A stretch of DNA of 64,000 nt from NCBI RefSeq assembly GCF_003253545.1, contig NZ_QKYV01000009.1, positions 21,011-85,010 on the forward strand, given 5' to 3'. Both the position numbers and the translations under genes were made by a program. The notes under the pieces were generated by a model. That model had not been told where the DNA came from. It saw only the letters and a program-made list of their open reading frames with translations, and did no database searches. The DNA comes from Mesonia algae. Its GTDB lineage: Bacteria > Bacteroidota > Bacteroidia > Flavobacteriales > Flavobacteriaceae. How positions within the stretch are numbered: position 1 is the stretch's first letter; the number at the start of each line of letters is the position of its first letter. This document shows, one piece after another, positions 8,224-17,358 of this stretch.

Positions 8224-8300
8224 CAAAGGTCACATAATAAGAAAATTTCTTCAATGTAACTCGAGTTACTTATATAAGTAAAGATATTGTGTATTTTTGT
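8224..8300. promoter_or_regulatory. Divergent promoter pair sharing one Crp/Fnr-type operator
   Basis: A perfect 14-bp palindrome, GTAACTCGAGTTAC (8256-8269), lies midway between two divergent operons. On the plus strand TATTTTTG (8293-8300) follows after 23 bases. On the minus strand GACCTTTG (8231-8224) follows after 24 bases and matches TAnnTTTG at all but the first fixed base. Neither side has a clear -33 TTG at the right distance. One dimeric activator bound here could act as class II activator in both directions. The plus-strand -7 element also rules out the TTG at 8289 as start of the hydroxylase gene. Confidence 0.65.
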
Positions 8301-8312
8301 TCTGTAATCGAT

Positions 8313-9212
8313 ATGATAATGCTAGAGAAATATTTACAAATAATTGAAGAATCCTTTTCGGGGTATTTTAACTATTTGGTTAGTGAAATTACCAATCCGT
8401 CGTGGACCAATTATTTTTATTGGTTAATAGGTTTATCCTTGCTGGTGTGGCTACTAGAAATTTTTATTCCTTGGCGAAAAAACCAAGCTATATTTAGAAA
8501 GGGATTTTGGTTAGACAGTTTCTATATCATATTTAATTTTTTCCTTTTTTCTTTAGTAGGTTATAATGCACTTTCTAATGTAGGAGTAGAATTATTCAAT
8601 GACTTTTTAGGTCTTTTCGGAATTAAAAATATTGTAGCCATAGAGGTACAAGATTTTGCAGTTTGGGCACAATTGCTTATTATGTTCTTTATAGCCGATT
8701 TTATACAATGGAATGTTCACCGCCAACTACATAAAAAACCTTGGTTGTGGAAATTTCATAAAGTGCATCACAGCGTTAAAGAAATGGGGTTTGCCGCACA
8801 GTTTCGCTTCCATTTTATGGAAACTATTGTTTATAAAACAGTACAATATATTCCGCTAGCTATGATCGGTTTTGGAATAGAACAATTTTTTGTAGTTCAT
8901 ATGTTTTCGGTATTTATAGGTCATTTAAATCATGCTAATTTAGGCTGGAGCTATGGTTGGTTGGGATATATTTTAAACAACCCAAAAATGCACATTTGGC
9001 ATCACTCAAAAGAATTACCTAAAGAGCATCCTTACGGTATGAACTACGGATTGAGTTTAAGTATATGGGATTATCTATTTGGTACAGCGTATATTCCTAA
9101 AAATGGAAAAAATATAGAACTTGGCTTTCACGGAGATGAAAATTTTCCTAAAAGTTTTCAAGAACAATTAGCGTACCCATTTAAAAAAACACAAAAAACA
9201 ACACAGAAATAA
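8313..9212 (+). CDS. Fatty acid hydroxylase / sterol desaturase family protein
   Basis: The roughly 300-residue membrane protein has the eight-histidine di-iron pattern of the family: HRQLH, HKVHHS, then a later HLNHAN and HIWHHSKELPKEHPYG, set among membrane segments near the N-terminus and middle. Such enzymes hydroxylate or desaturate lipids using oxygen. I place the start at ATG 8313 (8319 is also possible), because the promoter element ends at 8300. It is the first gene of an operon with persulfide dioxygenase and a DUF2490 protein, so its link to sulfur or redox stress is by context only. Substrate unknown. Confidence 0.83.
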   Translation: MIMLEKYLQIIEESFSGYFNYLVSEITNPSWTNYFYWLIGLSLLVWLLEIFIPWRKNQAIFRKGFWLDSFYIIFNFFLFSLVGYNALSNVGVELFNDFLGLFGIKNIVAIEVQDFAVWAQLLIMFFIADFIQWNVHRQLHKKPWLWKFHKVHHSVKEMGFAAQFRFHFMETIVYKTVQYIPLAMIGFGIEQFFVVHMFSVFIGHLNHANLGWSYGWLGYILNNPKMHIWHHSKELPKEHPYGMNYGLSLSIWDYLFGTAYIPKNGKNIELGFHGDENFPKSFQEQLAYPFKKTQKTTQK

Positions 9213-9224
9213 AAATCTTATACA

Positions 9225-10562
9225 ATGAAAGTAAAGCAATTTAACGATAAAGCATTAGCACATTACTCATACGCAATAGTTTCAGAAGGTCATATGGCAA
9301 TCATAGATCCGTCTAGAAATCCTCAACAATATTACGCTTACGCGGAAGAGGAAGACGCTAAAATTGTAGCAGTTATAGAAACGCATCCTCATGCAGACTT
9401 TATAAGTAGTCACTTACAGATCCATAGAGAAACAGGAGCAACTATTTATGCTAGTAAACTGCTAGGAGCAGAATATCCTCATAATACTTTTGATGACGGA
9501 GATAATATTTCTTTAGGGAACGTACAATTATCTGCAATCAACTCTCCAGGACATTCACCAGATAGCATTTGTATTTTAGCAGATGATGATAAAGAAAAAA
9601 TGCTTTTTACGGGAGATACTATTTTCATAGGAAATGTAGGAAGACCAGATTTAAGAGAGAAAGCAGGAAATATGCGGGCTAAACGAGAAGAGCTGGCGAA
9701 ATCTATGTACCACACGATAAACAATAAATTTAATCATTTACCAAATGAAACGGTAATTTATCCAGCCCACGGAGCAGGTTCTCTTTGCGGAAAAAACATG
9801 AGCGATGCTTCTTCTTCAACATTAGGACAAGAACGCATGAGTAATTGGGCTTTTCAAAAACAAACAGAAGAAGATTTTGTCAATGAAATTTTGAAAGATC
9901 AACCTATGATACCGCATTACTTTGGGTTTGATGTAGATACTAATAAAGCGGGAGCAGTCAATTTTGAAAGAAGTATTGGAGAAGCCCCGAGATTAGTCAA
10001 TCGTTCTCAGGTAGATAATCAAATTATTGTAGTTGATACTCGTGCTATTGATGAGTTTAAAGCAGGACATTTACCAAATAGTATTAACATTGAAGCTATA
10101 CGAGATGCACAAAAACTAGAAACTTGGTTAGGAGCTATTGTAAGGCCAGAAGAACCTTTTTATTTAGTAGTAGATTCTGTAACAAACTTCGATAAATATT
10201 TGGAAAGAATTGCTAAAATAGGATACGAAAGACAGCTTCGAGGAATTCTTACTTTAGAACATAGGTTATTAAAAACTTCTTCAACAATATCTGGTAAAAA
10301 ATTAAAAGAAAACGAAACTAATTATACTATTGTAGATATAAGAAACCAACCTGAGGTTGAGGACAATAAACCTTTTGAAAGTTCAATTAACATCCCATTA
10401 CACGAGTTGAGAGAAAGAGCTCAAGAAGTACCTACAGATAAACCTGTAGTTGTACACTGTGCTGCAGGATATAGAAGTGCTGCAGGGAGTAGCATTCTAG
10501 AATTAAAATTACCTCAAGTAGAAGTGTTAGATTTGAGTAATGACATTAAAGAGTTTCTATAG
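9225..10562 (+). CDS. Persulfide dioxygenase-like MBL-fold hydrolase fused to two rhodanese domains
   Basis: The 445-residue cytosolic protein begins with an ETHE1-type metallo-beta-lactamase domain (about 1-245). Its metal motif THPHADFISSH spans residues 53-63, and further ligands lie in NSPGHSPDS, FTGDTIF and YPAHGAGS. Two rhodanese domains follow. The first (about 260-345) lacks the active cysteine. The second (about 355-445) has the loop HCAAGYRSA with its cysteine. This architecture oxidises glutathione or protein persulfide to sulfite and transfers sulfane sulfur. It lies 12 bases after the hydroxylase gene. Sulfite made here could leave through the TSUP exporter at 2191-2991. Confidence 0.88.
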   Translation: MKVKQFNDKALAHYSYAIVSEGHMAIIDPSRNPQQYYAYAEEEDAKIVAVIETHPHADFISSHLQIHRETGATIYASKLLGAEYPHNTFDDGDNISLGNVQLSAINSPGHSPDSICILADDDKEKMLFTGDTIFIGNVGRPDLREKAGNMRAKREELAKSMYHTINNKFNHLPNETVIYPAHGAGSLCGKNMSDASSSTLGQERMSNWAFQKQTEEDFVNEILKDQPMIPHYFGFDVDTNKAGAVNFERSIGEAPRLVNRSQVDNQIIVVDTRAIDEFKAGHLPNSINIEAIRDAQKLETWLGAIVRPEEPFYLVVDSVTNFDKYLERIAKIGYERQLRGILTLEHRLLKTSSTISGKKLKENETNYTIVDIRNQPEVEDNKPFESSINIPLHELRERAQEVPTDKPVVVHCAAGYRSAAGSSILELKLPQVEVLDLSNDIKEFL

Positions 10563-10585
10563 ATAATTGTCATAATAAAAATAGA

Positions 10586-11272
10586 ATGATGTTAAAGAGA
10601 TTATTAGGAGCATTTTTTTGCTTGTTTTTTATGCAGGCAGTAGCACAAGAAAAAAAAACAGGAGCTTGGTATATGTATTTCTATAAAACCCAATTTAAAG
10701 AAAGCAATTGGGGAATACAAGGAGATGTACAATATAGAAATTGGAATTTAGGTGGAGATTTAGAACAGTTACTATTAAGATCTGGAGTAACTTATAAGGT
10801 TCCCGAAACACCTCTTATGCTTACTCTAGGTTACGCACATATAACCTCTGGAGTTATTGGAGATAGCGATGATACCAGTATGGAGAGTCGTATATATCAA
10901 GAAGCTTTGATACCTCAAAAAATAAGTGAACGTTTTTTACTTACCCACCGTTTTAGGTATGAACAACGTTGGGTAGAGAATCAGGACTTTAGAACTCGTT
11001 ATAGGTATAATTTATTTTTAAATGTTCCTTTATCAAAACCTACGATGACTAATAACACGCTGTATTTAGCATTGTATAATGAGTTGTTTATTAATGGACA
11101 ACGAGATATTGGTGACGGTAGAAAAGTTGAAATTTTTGATAGAAATAGAACCTACTTAGGTTTGGGTTATGCACTTAATGATAAGATGAAATTTCAATTG
11201 GCTTGGATGAATCAAAATGTGAATACACAAAATAAAGGACAGCTACAATTAAGCTTTCACCACCAATTTTAA
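10586..11272 (+). CDS. DUF2490 outer-membrane protein
   Basis: This 228-residue protein has a signal peptide ending AVAQ near residue 20 and alternating amphipathic strands typical of an 8-12 stranded beta-barrel, closing with an aromatic residue (HHQF). It matches the DUF2490 family (GAWYMYFYKTQFKESNWGIQ at the start). The function is unknown; members are outer-membrane proteins. It is the third gene of the hydroxylase-persulfide dioxygenase operon and is followed by a strong terminator, so it probably belongs to the same Crp/Fnr-controlled unit. Confidence 0.8.
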   Translation: MMLKRLLGAFFCLFFMQAVAQEKKTGAWYMYFYKTQFKESNWGIQGDVQYRNWNLGGDLEQLLLRSGVTYKVPETPLMLTLGYAHITSGVIGDSDDTSMESRIYQEALIPQKISERFLLTHRFRYEQRWVENQDFRTRYRYNLFLNVPLSKPTMTNNTLYLALYNELFINGQRDIGDGRKVEIFDRNRTYLGLGYALNDKMKFQLAWMNQNVNTQNKGQLQLSFHHQF

Positions 11273-11280
11273 AATAAGAA

Positions 11281-11318
11281 ACCTCGATTAGAGATAACTT
11301 TTCTAATCGAGGTTTTAT
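11281..11318 (+). terminator. Intrinsic terminator
   Basis: An 11-bp perfect stem CCTCGATTAGA / TCTAATCGAGG (11282-11292 with 11302-11312) is followed by TTTTAT. It closes the hydroxylase-persulfide dioxygenase-DUF2490 operon. Confidence 0.9.
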
Positions 11319-11356
11319 ATAGTTATAATTTCCGTTTAACGGAAAAATCAAAATAA

Positions 11357-11938
11357 TTACATTTTCTTTACAAACTTAGTAAGAATAACAATTTGCTGTC
11401 CTTCTACTTTTCCTTCAATATGCTCTTCATTATCATGCACTAAAGATACTCTTCGCACTGCCGTACCTCTTTTAGCTACCAAACTAGAGCCTTTTACAGG
11501 TAAATCTTTAATAAGCACCACATTATCACCCGCTTCAATAATTACACCGTTGCTATCTCGGTGAACAAGTCCTTTTGGAGTATCGTCTTGTCCAATCCCG
11601 GTCGATTTTGCCCATTCTAGCGTGCTATCTTCCATATACATCATATCTAGCAAATCTTGGGGCCAACCTTCATTCTTGAGAGAGGTTAACATACGCCAAG
11701 CCACTACTTGTACAGCAGGAGTAGTATTCCACATACTATCGTTAAGGCATCGCCAATGGTTAGGCTCTACTTTTTCAGGATCTTGTAGCTGTTCAAAACA
11801 AGTTTCACACGTAAGAATTGCAGTATCTACGCTAGCAGTACTTAAGGGAGGAACTTCGTATATTTCTAAGTTGTCTTTACTTCCGCAGAGTTCACATTTA
11901 GAGTCTGCGCGTTGCATTAAATCTTGGTCTAAGCTCAT
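11357..11938 (-). CDS. PhnA/YjdM domain-containing protein
   Basis: The 193-residue protein has an N-terminal zinc-ribbon with CELCG and CETCF pairs and a C-terminal PhnA beta domain (GDNVVLIKDLPVKGSS, then KRGTAVRRV). Despite the historic name, PhnA/YjdM proteins are not established phosphonate enzymes. No phosphonate genes are nearby. Length is at the long end because of a linker between the zinc ribbon and the PhnA domain. It stands alone on the minus strand. Confidence 0.85.
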   Translation of the reverse strand: MSLDQDLMQRADSKCELCGSKDNLEIYEVPPLSTASVDTAILTCETCFEQLQDPEKVEPNHWRCLNDSMWNTTPAVQVVAWRMLTSLKNEGWPQDLLDMMYMEDSTLEWAKSTGIGQDDTPKGLVHRDSNGVIIEAGDNVVLIKDLPVKGSSLVAKRGTAVRRVSLVHDNEEHIEGKVEGQQIVILTKFVKKM

Positions 11939-12110
11939 AATTTATTTAAAAAAGTAAAGGTAATAGAATTTAGAGATTTCTTGCATTTAGGATTATTTTT
12001 TATTCGTGTATAAGCTTATTTTAAAAAATTAAACCCTACATTTTATTAAATAATTACCTTTATCTTCGTAAAAAAATAGCCATTATAAACGGGTATAAAG
12101 ATTTAATTTT

Positions 12111-12899
12111 ATGACTATCTCTCCACGCTTCTTTTCGGTAATATTATTCATAAGCATTTTTTTAGGTACTTGCAATTTCGCTTCCGCGGAAGCAAAAACA
12201 ACAAAAACTAAGGTCGAAGAAAACCTTAAGAGTGAGAAAATTGTAATTAGAATTACAGATGAAGGTTTAGTGTATTTAAATGATAAAGAAGTTGCTTTAA
12301 ATTTCTTAGCAGAAAAAATTATAGAATTACAACAAACTATAGCGACCGACTCACCTGACGCATACACTGCCACCATTATTGTGATGGAAGGGGCTTCGCA
12401 AGAATTAATTGATAAGGTTAAAAAGCAGATTAAAAAAACTAAAATAAATATTATCAATCTTCAAAAGAAAAGGGAGATTGCTCAAGAAACTAGTGTGATT
12501 TCTGAAACTAAAATAGCAGTATATGATAGCTTGGTTCGTTCTTGGAAGTCAATGCCAGAAAATGAAAGAAATTTAAAAGCTAAAGACCTTAATTTGGTAG
12601 AGTTTATTTATAATAATATGAGTTTTGAGCAGCGAATTAATGCTGAAAAGTTACCCGACTTTTTACCCTTTGTAACCGAAACTGTTTTTCAAAAAGATAT
12701 TACTAAGCAATTACTAGACAAATGGAGCTTTTCTAATAATTATCAAATAGTTATTGACGATGTAAAGGTGAAAAATGATACGTTAAAAACAATTTCTCCT
12801 GTTCTTTTTAAACGTTATTATGAGACGAAATTGGAGAATGATGCTTTACCAGAATTTCAAATAAACCTATATACCAAGAGTTATTATCGTCAAGATTAG
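12111..12899 (+). CDS. Exported protein with ExbD-like periplasmic domain
   Basis: The 262-residue protein has a signal peptide (residues 5-26, ending NFASAEA). It then has a segment resembling the periplasmic part of ExbD/TolR (IVIRITDEGLVYLNDKEV, followed by helix and IIVMEGASQELIDKVKKQIK). The remaining 130 residues are not recognised. It lacks the usual ExbD transmembrane helix with its aspartate, and no ExbB neighbour is present, so it is not a standard ExbD. A CTTCCGCGGAAG palindrome falls at the signal-peptide end and encodes ASAEA. Confidence 0.6.
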   Translation: MTISPRFFSVILFISIFLGTCNFASAEAKTTKTKVEENLKSEKIVIRITDEGLVYLNDKEVALNFLAEKIIELQQTIATDSPDAYTATIIVMEGASQELIDKVKKQIKKTKINIINLQKKREIAQETSVISETKIAVYDSLVRSWKSMPENERNLKAKDLNLVEFIYNNMSFEQRINAEKLPDFLPFVTETVFQKDITKQLLDKWSFSNNYQIVIDDVKVKNDTLKTISPVLFKRYYETKLENDALPEFQINLYTKSYYRQD

Positions 12900-12911
12900 A
12901 TTTAAAAAGTT

Positions 12912-14078
12912 TTATTCTTCCTTTTTATCTTGTCTCTTTTTTTTGCGTTCTTCTCTTCGTTGTTTCCTAGATTCTTTTCGGCTTTCTTTTTTATCCTCTT
13001 GAAAAGCATCTTTATATTCTATATTATCATCTACATTCCCAGTGAAGGCTTGTATCCAAGCATTTTTAAAGATGTTTAAAACCGTCGGAAATACTTTTGA
13101 CCCCACTTGACTAAGATCTCCTTCAATAGGTACTTTTGTAGCAACAGTATCTGTTCCCTGATTTTTTAAGATGAATTTGAACACCCCTACAAAACCTTCC
13201 CAAAGCGTTTCTAAAAAACCGTCTTCTTTTCCTATAAGTTTAGTATTGGTAAGAAGAGGTTTTATATAACCTTTAAGATAACCATCTGCTATAGCAATTT
13301 CAGTAAAAACGCCTACGCTACCACTTTCAAAATCGAGACCTGCATAAAAATTAGTAAGATCATTGAGTGCTGTGGCATCAGCTTCTTTCAGCGAAAGCGA
13401 AATATCCATATCAGGTATTTCTTTGATAAGATTAATTTTTCCGTCAAGATTTAGTTTACCATTCCCAATACTGGTACCGGTTGCAATGATGGGAGAGGGG
13501 AGAACTTTGTTCTCTTGCTTTACGTTTCTTAGGTTTTTTGCACTTAATCTTAGATCATTAATAAATAAATCTATATTGGGATTGGCTTGCAATTGTACAA
13601 AGGCCAGTTTCCCGTTATAAACTTGAAAGTTGTTAATATCTAGCGGAACAATATCGGTTAAGGCTTTGGTCCAATCTTCTACATCGGGTTCTCCTTCTGT
13701 AGGTGTTTTTTCTTGATCTTCAAATACATAAATAACTTCTGGACTGTGCATCTCAATTTCGCTGACAATTTTTCCTTTGAGAAGAGCTCTCCATTCTATA
13801 GAAATATTGGTTTCTGGGAAGTTGAGAAAAGGAACTTCACTTTGAGCAGTTTTTTTGTTGAGGTAAAGTCCGTTTAATTGATAAGCACCACGCCACAAAG
13901 AAATATCGACATCTTCAACTTGACCGTAATATCCAGGAATATCTGCTAACACATCATTCATATAATTTTTCACCAATGTGGGTAGATAAATTCTAAAAGC
14001 AATGAGCAGTACAATAATAGTAATTGGTAAAATATACCTTTTCTTTTTATATTTTTTTCTCTTTTGTACTTTACTCAT
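12912..14078 (-). CDS. DUF748 / AsmA-like inner-membrane-anchored protein
   Basis: The 388-residue protein has a basic start, one membrane helix (about 15-35) and a long beta-rich periplasmic region with DUF748 features (DVDISLWRGAYQLNGLYLNK, then INNFQVYNGKLAFVQL). The C-terminus is an unusual highly charged tail of about 25 residues rich in Lys, Arg and Glu. AsmA/DUF748 proteins are thought to bridge the envelope or move lipids; the specific role here is unknown. It is a single gene convergent with the ExbD-like gene. Confidence 0.78.
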   Translation of the reverse strand: MSKVQKRKKYKKKRYILPITIIVLLIAFRIYLPTLVKNYMNDVLADIPGYYGQVEDVDISLWRGAYQLNGLYLNKKTAQSEVPFLNFPETNISIEWRALLKGKIVSEIEMHSPEVIYVFEDQEKTPTEGEPDVEDWTKALTDIVPLDINNFQVYNGKLAFVQLQANPNIDLFINDLRLSAKNLRNVKQENKVLPSPIIATGTSIGNGKLNLDGKINLIKEIPDMDISLSLKEADATALNDLTNFYAGLDFESGSVGVFTEIAIADGYLKGYIKPLLTNTKLIGKEDGFLETLWEGFVGVFKFILKNQGTDTVATKVPIEGDLSQVGSKVFPTVLNIFKNAWIQAFTGNVDDNIEYKDAFQEDKKESRKESRKQRREERKKKRQDKKEE

Positions 14079-14198
14079 AGCTCTGCTTTTAAGCTAAATT
14101 CTATGTTTTTGAGAAAAATTAGAGTTAACGAACTCACAAAAAAATACAACTTGTAAGCGACGTTAGAAGTTTATAAGTACACTGGTAAATAGGGAAAA

Positions 14199-15194
14199 TT
14201 AATTTCCTTTTATGCGGTTTCCTAATTCACTAAGCAGTTCTTTTGCCTGCGTACGGTTTTTTTCAACTTCTTTAACCTTCAGACCATTTGGAGTTTTAAT
14301 AAGTTCGAAGCTAAAAGCAAAACGATTTTCTGTTGGTTGAAAACCTAATAACCCAAACCTTAGATCGTTTATAAAAATTTGATCTTCTTTTTGAGTTACG
14401 GTGTACCAACCTTGAGTGATTTTAAAGAGTTGTTGTACTTTCTCTTCTTCCTTTAAATCTCCCAATAATTCGTGTTGTTTAGGGTAAGATGCAAATTGAA
14501 TAGGTTGTGTATCAAAAATTGAATAGTGCCCAATAAGATAAGCATTAGGAGTGTCTACATTTGCGGTCCACAAAACACTATTAAAAGCACTCGGTTTCGT
14601 TTCCACGGAAGTGTAATTAACTTCCTGTTCGCCTAAAGCGGCTGTGAACTTTTGATAGGTATAAGCTTTAAGAATTAATGTAATCACTAGATAAGAGGAG
14701 CTTAAAATAATACCTAAGCGGTTAATTTTCCTCCGTCTAGCGGAAGTTTTAGGCAAACGCATCGCCCAGATAACACAGACCAAAAAAGGAAGGGTATACA
14801 AAGGATCGATTACAAAAATGTTCTTATACGCCAACCGAAGATCTAACGGCCAAAATAACTGGGTACCCCAAGTGGTGTGTGCATCTAACAGCGGATGCGT
14901 AATAAAACCCCAAAAGAATAACCACGACCAATTTTTAAAATTACCTAATTTATCGTACCTAGAAACCAACCAGCCAAAAATGGGCGCAAAAACAACAGAG
15001 AAAAAGATAGAATGGGTAAACCCTCTATGAATTTCGAGCGCTGTAACGGTATCGGTAAAGTAGGAAGCAAAAGTATCTAAATCGGGGATGGTTCCAGCAA
15101 TAGCTCCGTATAACATCGCTTTATTGCCTACTTTTTTTCCTAAAACCACTTCGCCTACAGCGGCTCCTAAAACAATTTGAGTGAGTGAATCCAT
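14199..15194 (-). CDS. Membrane-bound metal-dependent hydrolase (YbcI/DUF457 family)
   Basis: This 331-residue protein has the family start DSLTQIVLGAAVGEVVLGKK, the putative metal motifs PDLDTFAS and HRGFTHS, and HPLLDAHTTWG, set among several membrane segments. The family is annotated as metal-dependent hydrolase without a proven substrate. Its start codon overlaps the last base of the MutS-like gene stop, so the two are translationally coupled. It is the last gene of a leftward group of five. Confidence 0.83.
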   Translation of the reverse strand: MDSLTQIVLGAAVGEVVLGKKVGNKAMLYGAIAGTIPDLDTFASYFTDTVTALEIHRGFTHSIFFSVVFAPIFGWLVSRYDKLGNFKNWSWLFFWGFITHPLLDAHTTWGTQLFWPLDLRLAYKNIFVIDPLYTLPFLVCVIWAMRLPKTSARRRKINRLGIILSSSYLVITLILKAYTYQKFTAALGEQEVNYTSVETKPSAFNSVLWTANVDTPNAYLIGHYSIFDTQPIQFASYPKQHELLGDLKEEEKVQQLFKITQGWYTVTQKEDQIFINDLRFGLLGFQPTENRFAFSFELIKTPNGLKVKEVEKNRTQAKELLSELGNRIKGN

Positions 15195-16966
15195 TAATCT
15201 ACAATTTCCATCTTTTTAAGTAAAAATGAAGCATTCATATTTTGGCAAATTCCGTTTTTAAATCTATAATCAAAATGAAGTTCGTTGTTAATGATTTCGG
15301 CATCAAAATAATGATTTTTTACTTGTGGTAATTCATTAGCAACTTCACAAAGGCTAAGATCGTGTGTAGCTATAATTCCAGTAGAGTGAGAGCCAACCAA
15401 TTTTTCAACAAACTTTCGTGAACCTATGGCTTTATCTGTGCTGTTGGTTCCTTTTAAAATTTCATCGAGAATAATAAAATAACGATCGGTTTTAATTTCA
15501 TCTACAATAAATTTCAATCGAGTTAATTCCGAAAAGAAATAAGAAGCTTCATCTGCTAAAGAATCTACCGTTCGCATACTAGTAATAAGTTTAATGGGCG
15601 AATATTCACAAGTTTTGGCACAAACGGGAAGTCCTACATTTCCCATTACCAATTGTAGAGATACGGTACGTAAAAACGTACTTTTACCTGCCATATTTGC
15701 ACCAGTAATGATGAAAAATTCTTGCTGATCAATTTGATAATCATTGGTTACCGCATCTTTTGGATGAATTAGTGGGTGCACAGCTTCGGTTGTTTTCAAA
15801 ACTATACCGTTTTGTTTAATTTTTGGATATGTATAGTTTTGATGGTTAAAGGCAAACCCTCCAAGCGAATTGTAAGCATCAAAATAATCTATGGCATCAA
15901 ACCAATTTTCAGTACGGTGAGCGTATTTTTCAATCCATTGTTCGATTTCATAAGCTTTCCACAAATCCCAAAGCATAAACCCGCTAATCACCTGACCGAA
16001 AATCATAAAATTCTTTCGTTCTAAGCCATCAATAATTTTAGAAAACTCTTTGACTAAGGTAGAAGCTTTTTTATGCTTTATTTGAATCTTTGTTTGTTGA
16101 TCCTTATTAAATTCTGCTTGAAAATTAGTATCCTCAATCAAGCCCAATAACAAGTGATATTGCTGAAAAGTACTTTGTATTTCACTTACGTAACCCGAAA
16201 GTTCATTTACTTTTTTAGCAAATCGTCCAATAATTATCCAGCCTACAATAAACCAAGCTCCCAAGTAAAACCAAGGAATATAATCTAAGGCTAATGCTAT
16301 AAATAATAGTAAGGATACCACTGAAAATGCTTTGGGTAACCATTTGTATACCGAAGGAACAAAAGCTTCGTAGTTTTTGAACCACTGTAATATAATAGGG
16401 GCTTTAATCTTTACTTTAGCCATTTTAGCGATGGCTGTGAATTCTTGTCTAAAATTTATTTTTTCAGCAAGATCCTGAATGCTTTTTTGTTTTTCCTGAA
16501 TATACTGAATATTATTACTGCTCAATAAATCGGCCAATTTTTGTTTACCTGAAGCCAGTGCGGTACGGTTGAGGTATTGAAAAAATGAACGACTGCCAAA
16601 TAAATCTATATCCTGACTAAATTCGTGTTGTGGATTAACAAATTCTTTTCCGTTAGGTAGATCATGAAAATCCCGATTTAAAACTCTAATTTCGGTTTCA
16701 TTCAGTTCAATAAGTTGTTTTAATTTCTCTTTTTCCTGCTGAAGATCGCTATGCCTTGAAACTAAAAACAGAAAAGAGGCAATTCCTAGAAAAACAAAAA
16801 GTAAAACGAGAGAAGTCGTACTAGAATAGAAATAAATTAAAAAAGCAAAAAGTAAAAAGATGACTAACCTTAACATGCTCGACGCAAAAAGCTGTTTTTT
16901 TAACTTTTTAAGCTGAAGCTGAAATTCTTTTATATGGGAAGAATAAATATGATTTGGATCTTGCAT
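15194..16966 (-). CDS. Membrane-anchored MutS-like ATPase
   Basis: The 590-residue protein has two pairs of hydrophobic segments (about 30-68 and 210-245). They are followed by a MutS core and ATPase domain with Walker A GANMAGKSTF, the Walker B region YFIILDEILKGTNS and the ATHDLSLC motif. It lacks the N-terminal mismatch-recognition domain of MutS, and the membrane segments argue against classical mismatch repair. Similar short MutS-like proteins are common in Bacteroidota; function is unknown. It overlaps the hydrolase gene by one base and directly abuts the MmcQ gene upstream. Confidence 0.82.
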   Translation of the reverse strand: MQDPNHIYSSHIKEFQLQLKKLKKQLFASSMLRLVIFLLFAFLIYFYSSTTSLVLLFVFLGIASFLFLVSRHSDLQQEKEKLKQLIELNETEIRVLNRDFHDLPNGKEFVNPQHEFSQDIDLFGSRSFFQYLNRTALASGKQKLADLLSSNNIQYIQEKQKSIQDLAEKINFRQEFTAIAKMAKVKIKAPIILQWFKNYEAFVPSVYKWLPKAFSVVSLLLFIALALDYIPWFYLGAWFIVGWIIIGRFAKKVNELSGYVSEIQSTFQQYHLLLGLIEDTNFQAEFNKDQQTKIQIKHKKASTLVKEFSKIIDGLERKNFMIFGQVISGFMLWDLWKAYEIEQWIEKYAHRTENWFDAIDYFDAYNSLGGFAFNHQNYTYPKIKQNGIVLKTTEAVHPLIHPKDAVTNDYQIDQQEFFIITGANMAGKSTFLRTVSLQLVMGNVGLPVCAKTCEYSPIKLITSMRTVDSLADEASYFFSELTRLKFIVDEIKTDRYFIILDEILKGTNSTDKAIGSRKFVEKLVGSHSTGIIATHDLSLCEVANELPQVKNHYFDAEIINNELHFDYRFKNGICQNMNASFLLKKMEIVD

Positions 16967-17356
16967 TTAAATTAGTTTAGGTTGTGAAAGTTTATTCAAT
17001 TCCTCTTTTTGTTTTTTAGTCAGTTTACTTATTACCAATTCATAACTATGGTTGATAAAATGTTGTATTTCTTTACGTGTTAAATGCGGACCATTAATGA
17101 CAACGGTATTCCAGTGTTTTTTGCTCATATGATAACCCCCGTAAATTTCATCGGGATATTCTTCACGGAGTTCAATCGCTTTTTCGGGATCGCATTTTAA
17201 GTTAATGGCACAATCTCCTGCTTCCCATTTTTTTAATCCTACTAACGCAAACATTTTCTCCATTACTTTAAACACCAAAGTATGTTCATCAAAAGGAAAA
17301 TCTTCGGTAACACCTTTTTTAGCAAGACAATAATCTCTTAATTCATCAATTTGCAT
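16967..17356 (-). CDS. MmcQ/YjbR family protein
   Basis: The 129-residue protein fits the CyaY-like MmcQ/YjbR fold in length and motifs (GVTEDFPFDEHTLVFKV, INLKCDPEKAIELRE, HWNTVVING). Members are described as DNA-binding-like proteins, but no firm role is known. The gene abuts the MutS-like gene without an intergenic base and lies two bases from the DUF4230 gene. Confidence 0.87.
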   Translation of the reverse strand: MQIDELRDYCLAKKGVTEDFPFDEHTLVFKVMEKMFALVGLKKWEAGDCAINLKCDPEKAIELREEYPDEIYGGYHMSKKHWNTVVINGPHLTRKEIQHFINHSYELVISKLTKKQKEELNKLSQPKLI

Positions 17357-17358
17357 GC

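Noticed and set aside
8289..8312. TTG at 8289 as the start of the hydroxylase gene
   Set aside because: It lies inside the predicted promoter, upstream of the expected transcription start.
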